The notes: generated by a model from the letters alone, not told the origin. A DNA stretch of 64,000 nt from Halomonas sp. HL-93 (GCF_900086985.1 NZ_LT593974.1:1550001-1614000), one strand, 5' to 3'; shown: positions 18,633 to 27,808, counted from the first letter of the stretch. A program made the numbers and translations.

Positions 18633-18694
18633 GTCCATTTGCCCGAGCTACTTCCCCTCGCCATAATGGGGGCTGATCTTATCCGAGTCGGCCC

Positions 18695-19630
18695 ATGACC
18701 CATCATGTTCAGGAAGCTGCTGTGCCATCGAATATACCAAAGGAGTCGGGTCGGCCATTTAATACCATCGGGTTAATTGGCCGACTGGGCAGCGATAAAG
18801 TCATCGACTCGCTGCAGCGCTTAGTCAATTACCTGGTTGAGCATCGCTACCGCGTACTGGTCGAGGATCGTACAGCAACGGTGATCCCGCACCATGGTCA
18901 GCCCGAGGCCAGTCGCCGTGCTCTGGGTGAGATGTGTGACCTGGTGATTGTGGTCGGCGGCGATGGCAGTCTGCTGGGCGCGGCCCGGACGCTTTGCCAT
19001 AGCGGTACGCTGATTTTAGGCGTCAATCGAGGGCGGCTGGGCTTTTTAACTGACATCTCACCGGCCGAACTGGAAACCCGCGTTGGTGAAGTGCTGGCCG
19101 GTGAGTTCGAGTTGGAAGAGCGGTTCCTGCTAGACATGGCGCTTTACCGCAATGGCGTGATGGTGGGCTCTGGCGAGGCGCTCAATGAAGTTGTTGTTCA
19201 CCCTGGCAAAGCGGTGCGTATGATTGAATTTGAGCTGTTCATCGACGGACAGTTCGTCTACAGCCAGCGTAGTGATGGTTTGATTATTGCTACCCCCACG
19301 GGCTCGACGGCCTACGCGTTATCCGGCGGCGGGCCAATCATGCATCCCAAGCTGGATGTGGTTACCTTGGTGCCGATGTTTCCCCACACCCTCTCAAGCC
19401 GGCCCATCGTGATTGATGCGGCTAGCGAAATTCGCCTGCACATCGGCGAGACCAATCAATCTTATCCTCATGTAAGCTGCGATGGGCAAACGCGGTCGGT
19501 CGCCAAGCCAGATGACGTAGTGGTGATTACCCGGAAGCCAGAACGAGTTCAGTTGGTGCATCCCATTGGGCACAATTTTTATGAGGTGCTGCGCAGTAAG
19601 CTTGGCTGGAGCAATCGGTTGGGAGACTGA
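18695..19630 (+). CDS. nadK: NAD kinase
   Basis: NadK phosphorylates NAD to NADP in the cytosol. Family motifs are clear: the GGDGSLLGAAR catalytic loop, GVNRGRLGFLTD, NEVVVHPGK, and TPTGSTAYALSGGGPI. Two starts are possible. The ATG at 18695 gives 311 residues but has a weak ribosome site; a GTG at 18722 gives 302 residues, closer to E. coli NadK (292), and has AGGAAG eight bases upstream. I keep the longer frame for completeness. The next gene starts 2 bases after the stop, so the pair is one transcript. Confidence 0.95.
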   Translation: MTHHVQEAAVPSNIPKESGRPFNTIGLIGRLGSDKVIDSLQRLVNYLVEHRYRVLVEDRTATVIPHHGQPEASRRALGEMCDLVIVVGGDGSLLGAARTLCHSGTLILGVNRGRLGFLTDISPAELETRVGEVLAGEFELEERFLLDMALYRNGVMVGSGEALNEVVVHPGKAVRMIEFELFIDGQFVYSQRSDGLIIATPTGSTAYALSGGGPIMHPKLDVVTLVPMFPHTLSSRPIVIDAASEIRLHIGETNQSYPHVSCDGQTRSVAKPDDVVVITRKPERVQLVHPIGHNFYEVLRSKLGWSNRLGD

Positions 19631-19632
19631 GT

Positions 19633-20649
19633 ATGGTCAACCAAATCGCCGCCAAGCCGGGGTTTGAAGGCTATGATCTGATTGGGGATGTGCATGGCTG
19701 CGGGGCAACGCTTGCGGCGCTGCTCGAAAAGCTTGGTTATCGCCAACGCAGCGGAGTATATCGCCACCCGCGTCGGCGGGTTATCTTCTTAGGGGACCTC
19801 ATTGATCGTGGACCGCGTATCCGGTTAGCCGTGACTATCGCTCGACGTATGGTCGAGGCGGGCGAAGCCCAGATCGTCATGGGCAATCATGAATACAATG
19901 CGCTGGCGTATACCCACCCCGCGCCTCCAGGTAGCCATAAACGCTGGCTACGCGAGCATACGCCGCGCCACAACCGCATTATTCAAGACACGCTGGCGCA
20001 GTACCGCGACCACACCAACGAATGGGAAGATACGCTTGCGTGGTTCAAAACGATCCCGCTGTTCATTGAGCAGGATGGCATGCGGGTGGTGCACGCCTGC
20101 TGGGACAACGCATTGATCGCCAACTTTAAACGGGATCACCCGGACGGCTGCCTGGATGATGCCTTTCTTGTGGCATCTACCGATCCTTCGACCCAGGCGT
20201 TTCGCATTTTGGATCGCTTGACGCGGGGCAGCCATCTTCCGCTGCCAGACAACATCGCGATTCACTCGGGAGACGGATTTACGCGGCGTAGCTTCCGCAC
20301 GCATTTTTGGGCGGCGTCGCCACAATGCTGGGGGGATGTCGCTTTCCAGCCCGATAACTTACCCGGTGATTTAGAGCAGCGACCGCTGAGTCAAGAAGAG
20401 CGCAGCACGCTGAGTTATTACGGCCCAGACGAGCCGCCATTATTCATTGGACACTATTGGTGTGAGGGCATCCCCGCGCTTCCTACTGCGAATATTGCCT
20501 GTTTAGATTACAGCGCCGTGAAGTATGGCCGATTGGTTGCCTATCGCTGGCAAGGCGAAGAAAAGTTAAATGCCGATCATTTCGTTTGGATTCAAGTGGA
20601 TAGAGAAGAACAGAGCGTTTTAAATACGGTAGTGGATGACGATGATTAA
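19633..20649 (+). CDS. Metallophosphoesterase (Ser/Thr phosphatase-like fold)
   Basis: A 338-residue calcineurin-like phosphoesterase. The metal motifs appear in order: GDVHG (about 18-22), GDLIDRG (about 53-59) and GNHEYN (about 86-91), then VVHACWD and the later His in FIGHYW. This is the layout of PrpE/ApaH-like phosphatases, but it is longer than either, with an insert between residues 100 and 250. Substrate is unknown; a diadenosine tetraphosphate or protein phosphatase role is possible. It follows nadK by 2 bases, so a link to nucleotide metabolism is plausible. A strong terminator follows at 20762. Confidence 0.85.
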   Translation: MVNQIAAKPGFEGYDLIGDVHGCGATLAALLEKLGYRQRSGVYRHPRRRVIFLGDLIDRGPRIRLAVTIARRMVEAGEAQIVMGNHEYNALAYTHPAPPGSHKRWLREHTPRHNRIIQDTLAQYRDHTNEWEDTLAWFKTIPLFIEQDGMRVVHACWDNALIANFKRDHPDGCLDDAFLVASTDPSTQAFRILDRLTRGSHLPLPDNIAIHSGDGFTRRSFRTHFWAASPQCWGDVAFQPDNLPGDLEQRPLSQEERSTLSYYGPDEPPLFIGHYWCEGIPALPTANIACLDYSAVKYGRLVAYRWQGEEKLNADHFVWIQVDREEQSVLNTVVDDDD

Positions 20650-20761
20650 CTTGAATTATTATTTGATACATTACGTTACATAATTTTTGCAAAACATATG
20701 AACTAACCCTATCGCCGCCCGTCTGAATAGGTGTTCCCTTGAATGATCCCTTGCTATTTAC

Positions 20762-20789
20762 CCGGCGGCCCCCTCCGCCGGTTTTTTTT
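20762..20789 (+). terminator. Rho-independent terminator after nadK-phosphoesterase
   Basis: CCGGCGG (20762-20768), six-base loop, CCGCCGG (20775-20781), then eight T (20782-20789). It lies 113 bases after the phosphoesterase stop codon and ends the nadK transcript. Confidence 0.92.
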
Positions 20790-20878
20790 GGTGGAAATGA
20801 TAGCCACCGTATAGGCATGCTAAGACGTGCTCTATCAAGTTGGCCGCGAGGCCTACGCTATTATTACGAAGGAAGCCT

Positions 20879-21724
20879 ATGCACCCAGTGATGCGTTTAC
20901 CCCCCAACGCGGATACTCAGGCATTACGCAAAGCGCTTTGGCGTTATCGCATTGGGCACCGCATAACCGCTGAAGACAATGCCCAGGTGCTTTGGGTCGC
21001 CGATCCAGGTCAACGTGAAGCGCTGCTTGCGCTGGTTGCCCGTTGGCAGCAGGGCGAACCTCTTGAGTTAGCTGAGCAGGCTTCAACGGAACGTTCCCCC
21101 GCGCTGCTATCAATCCTCAAGCGTCTACCGGTCACCGTGGCCATGGTGGCGGTGAGTTTGGTCGTCTTTGCGCTGATAGGGATTTTTGGTGACCTGTTTA
21201 TCGTGGCCCTTACCATCGTGCCGATTGGTATTGCCAACGGTGAGCTAGCTTACGGTTCGCTCTCGGATACACTCTCTAGCTTCCAGATATGGCGCCTGCT
21301 TTCGCCAGCATTTCTGCATTTTGGCTGGATGCATCTGATCTTCAACCTGATGTGGGTATGGTATTTCGGCCGTCAGGTCGAAGCCTTGCAAGGTGGACGT
21401 ACGCTGCTCTTGCTGTTGGTAGTGGCGGGCGTGTTGGCGAATCTGGCCCAATACGCTACAGGCACGGTACTGTTTGGCGGTATGTCGGGGGTGGTTTATG
21501 CCTTGCTGGGGCACGTTTGGCTAATGTCGCGCCGGGTGCCGCGAAGCGGTTTTTTTGTCCCGCAAATGCTGGTTGTGTTCATGCTGGGCTGGATGGTGTT
21601 TACCATGACCGATATGGCTGGTTTGGTAGGCTTTGGCAACGTTGCCAACGAGGCACATCTTGGCGGATTGATCGTCGGTCTGCTAACGGGCTGGTATTAT
21701 AGCGCGCGGCGTTTACGGTCTTAA
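20879..21724 (+). CDS. glpG: Rhomboid family intramembrane serine protease (GlpG-like)
   Basis: An inner membrane protease that cleaves membrane segments of other proteins. From the ATG at 20879 (AAGGA upstream; the TTG at 20840 has no site) the product is 281 residues: a soluble N-terminal domain (1-75) as in GlpG, then six or seven membrane segments. The catalytic Ser is in GGMSGVVYALLG (Ser203) and the His in EAHLGGLIVG (His260); the HxxxN pair of the oxyanion site is in MHLIFNLMW (His152, Asn156). It is followed after 14 bases by the DUF1315 and DUF2797 genes on the same strand. Confidence 0.92.
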   Translation: MHPVMRLPPNADTQALRKALWRYRIGHRITAEDNAQVLWVADPGQREALLALVARWQQGEPLELAEQASTERSPALLSILKRLPVTVAMVAVSLVVFALIGIFGDLFIVALTIVPIGIANGELAYGSLSDTLSSFQIWRLLSPAFLHFGWMHLIFNLMWVWYFGRQVEALQGGRTLLLLLVVAGVLANLAQYATGTVLFGGMSGVVYALLGHVWLMSRRVPRSGFFVPQMLVVFMLGWMVFTMTDMAGLVGFGNVANEAHLGGLIVGLLTGWYYSARRLRS

Positions 21725-21738
21725 CTGAGGAGTTTGGC

Positions 21739-22023
21739 ATGAGTGATATGACCTTCGACAAAATGATCAACCAGATGACCCCGGCCATTTACCAGAGCCT
21801 TAAACAAGCGGTGGAGTTGCGCAAGTGGCCAGATGGCCGCTACCTCACTGCCGAGCAAACCGAGCTGTGTTTGGAAGCCGTGATGCGCTTTGAGGTGGAG
21901 AACAACGTGCCCGAAGCCAACCGTGTCGGTTACCTGGAACAGCGCACCTGCGGCGCAGGCGCCACGGGGCAGGGTGTCTCGCCAGAGATGGCAGGCCTTG
22001 CCAAGGATGCTTCGCGTGACTGA
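21739..22023 (+). CDS. DUF1315 family protein (YeaC-like)
   Basis: A 94-residue soluble protein of DUF1315, typified by E. coli YeaC. MTPAIYQSLKQAVELRKWPDG and EQTELCLEAVMRFE are the recognisable conserved stretches. Function unknown. The start has GAGGAG about 10 bases before. Its 3' end overlaps the start of the DUF2797 gene, and in pseudomonads the two families are also neighbours, so they likely act together. Confidence 0.88.
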   Translation: MSDMTFDKMINQMTPAIYQSLKQAVELRKWPDGRYLTAEQTELCLEAVMRFEVENNVPEANRVGYLEQRTCGAGATGQGVSPEMAGLAKDASRD

Positions 22024-22852
22024 TGCGCTAGCACAGGGTTGCCTACGCAAAATGGCGGTAGCACCTGGCTCATCACAGGCTCGGCCTGTCAGCTACCAGC
22101 TGCGTGCGGGCGAATATCACATTGATCTGAATGAGCGGATTGGGTCACCGCTAGTGCTGCGCTGGAGTGGCGCTATTGCCTGCACCCATTGCGGTCGGGC
22201 GACCAAAAAGAGCTTTGCCCAAGGTTATTGTTACCCCTGTTTTAAGCGACTGGCCCAGTGTGATACCTGCATCGTCAAACCTGAGACTTGCCATTACTTT
22301 CAGGGCACCTGCCGTGAACCCGAGTGGGCCCAGCAGCATTGCTTTCAACCGCATATCGTTTACTTGGCTAACTCGTCGGGTTTGAAAGTGGGCATTACGC
22401 GTAAAACACAGATGCCAACGCGATGGCTGGACCAGGGCGCTATACAGGCATTGCCAATTCTGGAAGTCGATACTCGCCAGCAGGCAGGCTTTGTCGAGAT
22501 GCTTTTCAAGGACCACGTAGGCGACCGGACCAACTGGCGGGCCATGCTCAAAGGCGACGTGGTGGAACTTGATCTAAAAGCCGAACGTGATCGTCTCATG
22601 GCCGCAACGGCCAGTGGCCTTGGGCAACTGAAAAGCGAGCACGGAGCCGATGCCATTCGCGAGTTGGACGCGCAGCATTATGCATTCCAATATCCGGTCG
22701 CGACCTTTCCCAGCAAAATCGTCTCACATAATTTTGATAAGCAGCCCGAGGTAAGCGGCTTACTACAGGGCATCAAAGGCCAGTATTTAATGTTGGATAC
22801 CGGGGTGATTAATCTGCGTAAATTTACGGGGTATGAAGTACAAGTAATTTAA
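22016..22852 (+). CDS. DUF2797 domain protein with zinc-binding Cys clusters
   Basis: A protein of about 278 residues assigned to DUF2797, function unknown. The start is a choice: GTG at 22016 has AAGGA eight bases upstream and overlaps the DUF1315 stop by 8 bases; ATG at 22007 is too close to that site; the frame stays open further left to 21890. Seen: a zinc-ribbon like region with CTHCGR, GYCYPCF and CDTC, then PETCHYFQGTCREPEW, followed by a GIY-YIG-like stretch (HIVYLANSSGLKVGITRKTQ) that suggests a relic or divergent nuclease fold. No membrane segments. Confidence 0.82.
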   Translation: MTDALAQGCLRKMAVAPGSSQARPVSYQLRAGEYHIDLNERIGSPLVLRWSGAIACTHCGRATKKSFAQGYCYPCFKRLAQCDTCIVKPETCHYFQGTCREPEWAQQHCFQPHIVYLANSSGLKVGITRKTQMPTRWLDQGAIQALPILEVDTRQQAGFVEMLFKDHVGDRTNWRAMLKGDVVELDLKAERDRLMAATASGLGQLKSEHGADAIRELDAQHYAFQYPVATFPSKIVSHNFDKQPEVSGLLQGIKGQYLMLDTGVINLRKFTGYEVQVI

Positions 22853-22931
22853 AATGGTTAGCCAAGGTACGTTTGCTTGACTAAGTTTAGGAAACTATTG
22901 CTCCTGACTTAAGTAATGCAAGGAAGCTTTG

Positions 22932-23357
22932 ATGCCCTGGCTTAAACTGCTTCATATTGCCGCGCTAGTGATTTGGTGCGGCTCGCTGCTTTATCTACCT
23001 GCCTTGCTTAGTCAAGCCCTGCAGCTACCCAAGGGCTCGGGGTTTGCTAAGGGCACGCCGCCTATGCCCCGATTCTTTTATAACTCGATTGCGACCCCGG
23101 CCGCGCTAGTGGCTATCGCCTCTGGAACGCTATTATTTCTGGTTAACGGTTTACTGGGGGGATGGTTAGTCTTAAAACTGGGCTCGGTGGTGGCCATGGT
23201 CGCCGCCCACGGCTGTTTTGGCTGGTTAATACTGCGTCTTGAAAGGGGGCATTATCGCTGGGTAAAGCCCGCCAACTGGTCCGCGCTGTGCGTGGCATTG
23301 GCGGGTATTCTAAGCGTGCTAGCATTTGTGTTAGCCAAACCGATGGATTGGAGCTAA
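22932..23357 (+). CDS. CopD-like four-helix membrane protein
   Basis: A 141-residue inner membrane protein with four hydrophobic segments and conserved His at LLHIAALVIWCGSLLYLP, which fits the CopD/HemJ-like group of small heme or copper-associated membrane proteins. ATG at 22932 has AGGAAG upstream. It sits beside the oxidase locus (coxB-coxA-copper ATPase), which supports a role in respiratory metal or heme handling, but the assignment is by pattern only. It converges with the DUF2231 gene, 10 bases apart. Confidence 0.7.
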   Translation: MPWLKLLHIAALVIWCGSLLYLPALLSQALQLPKGSGFAKGTPPMPRFFYNSIATPAALVAIASGTLLFLVNGLLGGWLVLKLGSVVAMVAAHGCFGWLILRLERGHYRWVKPANWSALCVALAGILSVLAFVLAKPMDWS

Positions 23358-23367
23358 CACCATGGCG

Positions 23368-23829
23368 CTAATCCTCAACGTCGACCCCCACCGCGTGTTC
23401 ATACACCAGTTGCCCACCCAGAAGACCCGCCACGGCGATCAAACCAGCGGTGATCAGCGATATGGCCAGCCCCCACGGCCAAACCGCGTTGAGGTCGTTA
23501 AAGCGCAACAGCCAGTTCAGCGACGCCAGCGAAAGCATTACTACCGCTACAATGGCATGGCTCCAGCCGGTAATCAGGCGGCGAATACGCGGCACGGTGA
23601 CCAAGTCAATAATACCTGCCGTACTGGCTATCCAGCCACCAAAAGCGCCCACGCCCGCCAGCCACAAACTGGCGCGCAACCAAAAGGGATCGCCGCTCAG
23701 CAAAAAGCCAATATCGCTGGCGACCAGACCCAACAATGCTGCAACGGGAAAATGAATCATCACGGGATGCAGTGGGTGCCCGGCGATAGCCGCGCGGCTA
23801 GTGATCGAGCGTTGGCGAGTTTTTGCCAT
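23368..23829 (-). CDS. DUF2231 family membrane protein
   Basis: A 153-residue inner membrane protein with four hydrophobic segments. The opening AIAGHPLHPVMIHFPVAALLG is the hallmark of DUF2231. ATG at 23829 has AAGGAAG upstream; the extension to 23862 is unlikely. Function is unknown; the family is common next to cytochrome oxidase genes. It is divergent from coxB, so the short gap 23830-23880 must hold both control regions. Confidence 0.85.
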   Translation of the reverse strand: MAKTRQRSITSRAAIAGHPLHPVMIHFPVAALLGLVASDIGFLLSGDPFWLRASLWLAGVGAFGGWIASTAGIIDLVTVPRIRRLITGWSHAIVAVVMLSLASLNWLLRFNDLNAVWPWGLAISLITAGLIAVAGLLGGQLVYEHAVGVDVED

Positions 23830-23877
23830 AGTCACTTCCTTTGTGCACGAAAAGCAATTCAAGGGGTAACGCTAAGT

Positions 23878-24909
23878 ATCCAACGCTTAATCCCGCAGCG
23901 GGTCAACCGGCTTACCACACCGTTAGCAGCATTGATGGGGATGCTGTTGGTCGGTTGCGCTGGCGATAACTCTATTCTAGACCCTGCAGGCCAGGCAGCG
24001 CGAGATGTGGCGCTGGTCTGGTGGGTGATGCTGGGTTTTGGCACCGCTGTATTGATCACGGTCACCAGCTTTTGGCTTTATGCTTTCAAGCGCAAAGAGA
24101 CAATACGCACGCCTGCTCAGGAGCGCCGTATAGCGCGATGCTGGATCATCGGCGGCGGGATTATACTTCCGGTAGCCAGTATTACCGCGCTGTTAACCTT
24201 TGGGGTCCCAACTGGGCAGCGAATGTTAACGCTGCCATTGAGCGATCCACCGGAAGTGATTGAGGTGATGGGTCATCAATGGTGGTGGGAGGTGCGCTAC
24301 CCCGGGGCGGAAGGAGGCGAGGTGGTGACCTCTAACCAACTGATCATGCCAGCGGGTGAGCCAGTTGATTTTCACGTCACCGGTGCCGATGTGATCCACG
24401 CCTTCTGGGTGCCACGGCTGGGCGGCAAAATCGATATGATCCCTGGGCGCGTTAATAAAATCCGCTTGGAAGCAGATGAACCAGCGGTATTTGGTGCTCA
24501 GTGCGCCGAGCTTTGTGGCGTAGGCCACGCCCACATGCATCTTCATGTAGAAGCCGTTGAACGCGAAGAATACGAAGCGTGGTTGGCGGCTCGTCAAACG
24601 GATGAATTGGCATCGTTAGCGGCAAATGGCCAATCGCATGAATCTGCCAGGGAGGCCTTTACGACCCATTGCGCCAGTTGCCACCGGGTGGCGGGGCTCT
24701 CAAACGCTGGAGAAGGGCCTGATCTTTCTGACCTGGGCAGTCGAACTAACTTGGGGGCTGGCGTTATGCCCATGGAAGAAGGCGCGGTGGCCCACTGGCT
24801 ACAGCATCATCAACGCCTAAAGCCGGGCAACAAAATGCCACCTCAGGATGATATTGAAACGGACACCTTGGAAAACCTGGGTGATTGGCTGGAGACGCTA
24901 ACCCCATGA
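23878..24909 (+). CDS. coxB: Cytochrome c oxidase subunit II with fused cytochrome c domain
   Basis: Subunit II accepts electrons from cytochrome c at the CuA centre and passes them to subunit I. Visible: a lipoprotein-type signal (LAALMGMLLVGC), two membrane segments, the CuA ligand motif CAELCGVGHAHM, and a C-terminal cytochrome c domain with CASCH heme site and the axial Met near NKMPPQ. That makes it a caa3-type oxidase. The start is unclear: the frame is open from 23362 but the left part is antisense to the DUF2231 gene. The only ATG codons near the signal (23935, 23941) leave no charged n-region. The stated start is approximate (an ATC at 23878, after AAGGGG at 23861). Its stop overlaps the coxA start (ATGA). 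Confidence 0.85.
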   Translation: MQRLIPQRVNRLTTPLAALMGMLLVGCAGDNSILDPAGQAARDVALVWWVMLGFGTAVLITVTSFWLYAFKRKETIRTPAQERRIARCWIIGGGIILPVASITALLTFGVPTGQRMLTLPLSDPPEVIEVMGHQWWWEVRYPGAEGGEVVTSNQLIMPAGEPVDFHVTGADVIHAFWVPRLGGKIDMIPGRVNKIRLEADEPAVFGAQCAELCGVGHAHMHLHVEAVEREEYEAWLAARQTDELASLAANGQSHESAREAFTTHCASCHRVAGLSNAGEGPDLSDLGSRTNLGAGVMPMEEGAVAHWLQHHQRLKPGNKMPPQDDIETDTLENLGDWLETLTP

Positions 24910-27446
24910 CGCCTATCAACCGAGACGTTACTCCGCCAGGGGATGTACCTGAAGACCCGCAGGGCTTGCACAATGATTTACATGAAATATGGGGCAATCC
25001 GCGTGGTTTGAAAGCGCTGACTATCGTGAACCACACCACCCTCGGCCTGAGGTTTATGGTTACCGGAATGGTGTTCTTTTTGATGGGCGGCATGCTGGCC
25101 ATGCTGGTGCGTGCCCAGTTGGCACTGCCTGGCCAGGGCTTCATGACACCGGATATTTATAACCAAGTGACCACCATGCATGGCACGGTGATGATGTTCC
25201 TGTTTGCTATCCCGGTACTTGAAGGGTTAGCGATTTATATGATCCCTAAGATGATCGGTGCACGTGACCTGGTTTGTCCAAGGCTAACCTCACTCGGCTA
25301 CTGGTGCTATTTGTTTGGCGGCATCATTGTAACGTTTAGTTTGGTGCTGGAAATGGCGCCTGATAGCGGCTGGTTTATGTATACGCCACTGAGTAGCAGT
25401 GAGTATTCACCTGGTTTGGGCTCAGATTTCTGGCTGTTAGGCATCACTTTTGTAGAAATCTCGGCGCTTTCTGCGGGGGTCGAGCTTGTGGTTTCGATTC
25501 TACGCACGCGGACCCAAGGAATGGCGTTGCATAAAATGCCGCTATTTGCGTGGTACATCCTCGCCATGGCGCTGATGATTGTCGTCGGTTTTCCACCCTT
25601 GATCCTTGGCAGTATTCTTTTAGAGCTTGAGCGTGCGGTAGGCATGCCGTTTTTCGATGTCGCCGGGGGTGGTGACCCGATTCTTTGGCAGCACCTTTTT
25701 TGGCTATTTGGTCACCCTGAGGTTTACATTATTTTCTTACCGGCGGCGGGTATTGTCTCTACGCTGATTCCGGTCTTTGCCGGTCGTCCTATTGTCGGCT
25801 ACGGCTGGGTGGTCTTTGCCATTCTCGTCACCGGCTTTATTAGTTTTGGGCTGTGGGTTCACCACATGTTCACGGTGGGCATCCCTCAGTTGGCTCAAGC
25901 GTTCTTTTCTGCAGCCAGTATGTTGGTCGCAGTACCCACAGCGATTCAGGTGTTTGTGTGGTTGGCTACGCTGTGGCTGGGTAAGCCCAAAATGAAACTG
26001 CCGATGCTTTGGATTGTAGGGTTCCTGGTGATTTTTGTATGCGGTGGTTTAACCGGGGTGATGCTGGCGCTAGTACCGTTTAACTGGCAGGTACACGATA
26101 CCCACTTTGTGGTGGCGCACATGCACTATGTTCTGGTCGGGGGGATGTTCTTTCCGCTGATTGCTGGTCTGTACTACTGGCTACCCCTGTTTTCTGGTCG
26201 CATGCCGTCTGAAGCACTCGGCAAATGGGGATTTTGGCTCACTTTTATCGGTTTTAATACCACCTTTTTGATTATGCACTGGACCGGCCTAAAGGGCATG
26301 CCGCGCCGGGTTTATGCTTATGATACGGGTATGGGTTGGGATGTTTTCAATCTTATATCGTCAATGGGTGGCTTCATTTTGTCTGTCGGTATTGCCATGG
26401 TGCTGTTGGATATTGCGCTGCACTTCCGTTTTGGCAAACCTGCAAAACATAACCCATGGAATGCCGATACCTTGGAGTGGGCCAATACTATGCCGCCGAG
26501 CGCCTATAACTTTGTCAGCCTGCCCAACGTCGATACGCGCCATCCGCTATGGGATGATCCTGATTTGCCACGCACTATGATGGAGGGTAAGCATGGGTTG
26601 GCAGTGGCTAGCCATGGCCGGCGCGAAATGTGGGGTAGCGACCCTCTGACGGGTAAGGTGCGAGAAACCGTCCACCTGCCAGGTAATTCTTGGTGGCCCT
26701 TATTCGCTGCGATGGCGCTGGCCGTGGTGTGTTTAAGCTTGCTGACAAAGTTCTATCCATTGGCGGGTTTCGCGGTGGTGGTGGCCGGGGTATTTCTGCT
26801 GCGTTGGTCGTGGGAGAACGGGGCGCACCCTAAAGCGGCGCCAGATGCGAAGGTTAACCGTGGTGACCCACCGCTACATTCGCGCACCATGGACGGCCCA
26901 GGGCTGTGGGCCATGTCGGTGACGTTGCTCGCTAATGGCTCGTTCTTCCTTGCCTATCTATTTGGCTGGTTTTACCTGTGGACGGTATCACCTGAATGGC
27001 GAATGCCTGAGTCATCGCCGCTCTCATTGGTGTGGTTAATCGTTGCCGGATTGGCGCTGACTGTTGGTGCTGGGTTACTGGAAAAGCATGTACGTGGTTT
27101 ACGTCAGCAGCGCGATGTAGGGCTGGCAGTCGGTATGTATTGCATTAGCGCCCTGGGAGCTTTGCAGGTAACGCTCACGCTATGGGTACTGCTAGCGGCA
27201 GATCTCGCGGTTACTGAGACCACCCACGATGCGGTGGTAATGGTGGGGCTGGTTTATGTGTTGCTGCACGGTGGCTTGGGTGCCGTTCTTACGCTGCTTC
27301 AGGGGTTACGTGTGGGGTATGGTTATGTAGGGGCTCATGTTCCTTTCGAGCCTATGGTGGTCGCGCAGTGGTGGCGTTATAACGTGGTGACCTTCTGGGT
27401 CATCGTGGGCGCGCTTGCCGTGTTGCCACGTGTGATAGGGGGCTAA
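24906..27446 (+). CDS. coxA: Cytochrome c oxidase subunit I fused to subunit III
   Basis: A 846-residue inner membrane protein. Residues from about 45 to 570 are heme-copper oxidase subunit I: HGTVMMFLFAIPV, the Glu-Tyr motif GHPEVYI that marks a type A1 enzyme, MVAVPTAIQVFVW, and the heme His pair in VVAHMHYVLVGG. The C-terminal part (about 650-846) is a subunit III with LLANGSFFLAYLFGWFYLW and HGGLGAVLTLLQGL. Such I-III fusions are known in caa3 enzymes. ATG at 24906 overlaps the coxB stop; a TTG at 24885 is less likely. No separate coxC or ctaG was found. Confidence 0.94.
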   Translation: MTPINRDVTPPGDVPEDPQGLHNDLHEIWGNPRGLKALTIVNHTTLGLRFMVTGMVFFLMGGMLAMLVRAQLALPGQGFMTPDIYNQVTTMHGTVMMFLFAIPVLEGLAIYMIPKMIGARDLVCPRLTSLGYWCYLFGGIIVTFSLVLEMAPDSGWFMYTPLSSSEYSPGLGSDFWLLGITFVEISALSAGVELVVSILRTRTQGMALHKMPLFAWYILAMALMIVVGFPPLILGSILLELERAVGMPFFDVAGGGDPILWQHLFWLFGHPEVYIIFLPAAGIVSTLIPVFAGRPIVGYGWVVFAILVTGFISFGLWVHHMFTVGIPQLAQAFFSAASMLVAVPTAIQVFVWLATLWLGKPKMKLPMLWIVGFLVIFVCGGLTGVMLALVPFNWQVHDTHFVVAHMHYVLVGGMFFPLIAGLYYWLPLFSGRMPSEALGKWGFWLTFIGFNTTFLIMHWTGLKGMPRRVYAYDTGMGWDVFNLISSMGGFILSVGIAMVLLDIALHFRFGKPAKHNPWNADTLEWANTMPPSAYNFVSLPNVDTRHPLWDDPDLPRTMMEGKHGLAVASHGRREMWGSDPLTGKVRETVHLPGNSWWPLFAAMALAVVCLSLLTKFYPLAGFAVVVAGVFLLRWSWENGAHPKAAPDAKVNRGDPPLHSRTMDGPGLWAMSVTLLANGSFFLAYLFGWFYLWTVSPEWRMPESSPLSLVWLIVAGLALTVGAGLLEKHVRGLRQQRDVGLAVGMYCISALGALQVTLTLWVLLAADLAVTETTHDAVVMVGLVYVLLHGGLGAVLTLLQGLRVGYGYVGAHVPFEPMVVAQWWRYNVVTFWVIVGALAVLPRVIGG

Positions 27447-27451
27447 GCCCG

Positions 27452-27808
27452 ATGACAACCACGATGAAGCGTCTGCATTTAACCCATCCGATACATTTCA
27501 TTATCGGCTTAACGCTATGGAGCGCTTGGTTTGTGACTGTTTACGGGGGGCATGCGGTGGCCTGCGCTGCCATGCCTCCTGACCCAGAGCAGGGCGTTTT
27601 TACGTTAGTTAACGCTATGCTGCTGGTCGTTAGTTTGATGGCAGTTGGTTTATTGGCGGTACTCGCCTTGGGGTGCTGCCGCATCGCCCAGCACCATCAG
27701 GGGCGCTTGCGCTTTAATGCTGTGGTTTCCGCTGGGCTCTATCTTTTCTCTGCCTTGGGCGTTGTTTTTACGGCGATGCCCATTGTAGGTATACCGCCAT
27801 GCCTGTGA
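27452..27808 (+). CDS. Hypothetical three-span membrane protein of the oxidase cluster
   Basis: A 118-residue protein with three hydrophobic segments (about 15-38, 48-72, 88-112) and Cys-rich patches (VACAAMPPDPEQG and LGCCRIAQHHQG). I do not recognise the family. It starts 5 bases after coxA and its last 10 bases overlap the copper ATPase start, so it is firmly inside the oxidase operon. By position it may be a small assembly or stabilising subunit. Confidence 0.75.
   Translation: MTTTMKRLHLTHPIHFIIGLTLWSAWFVTVYGGHAVACAAMPPDPEQGVFTLVNAMLLVVSLMAVGLLAVLALGCCRIAQHHQGRLRFNAVVSAGLYLFSALGVVFTAMPIVGIPPCL

Noticed and set aside
23362..23877. Long N-terminal extension of the coxB frame
   Set aside because: This part is antisense to the DUF2231 gene, whose protein is clearly recognisable, and its translation is low-complexity.
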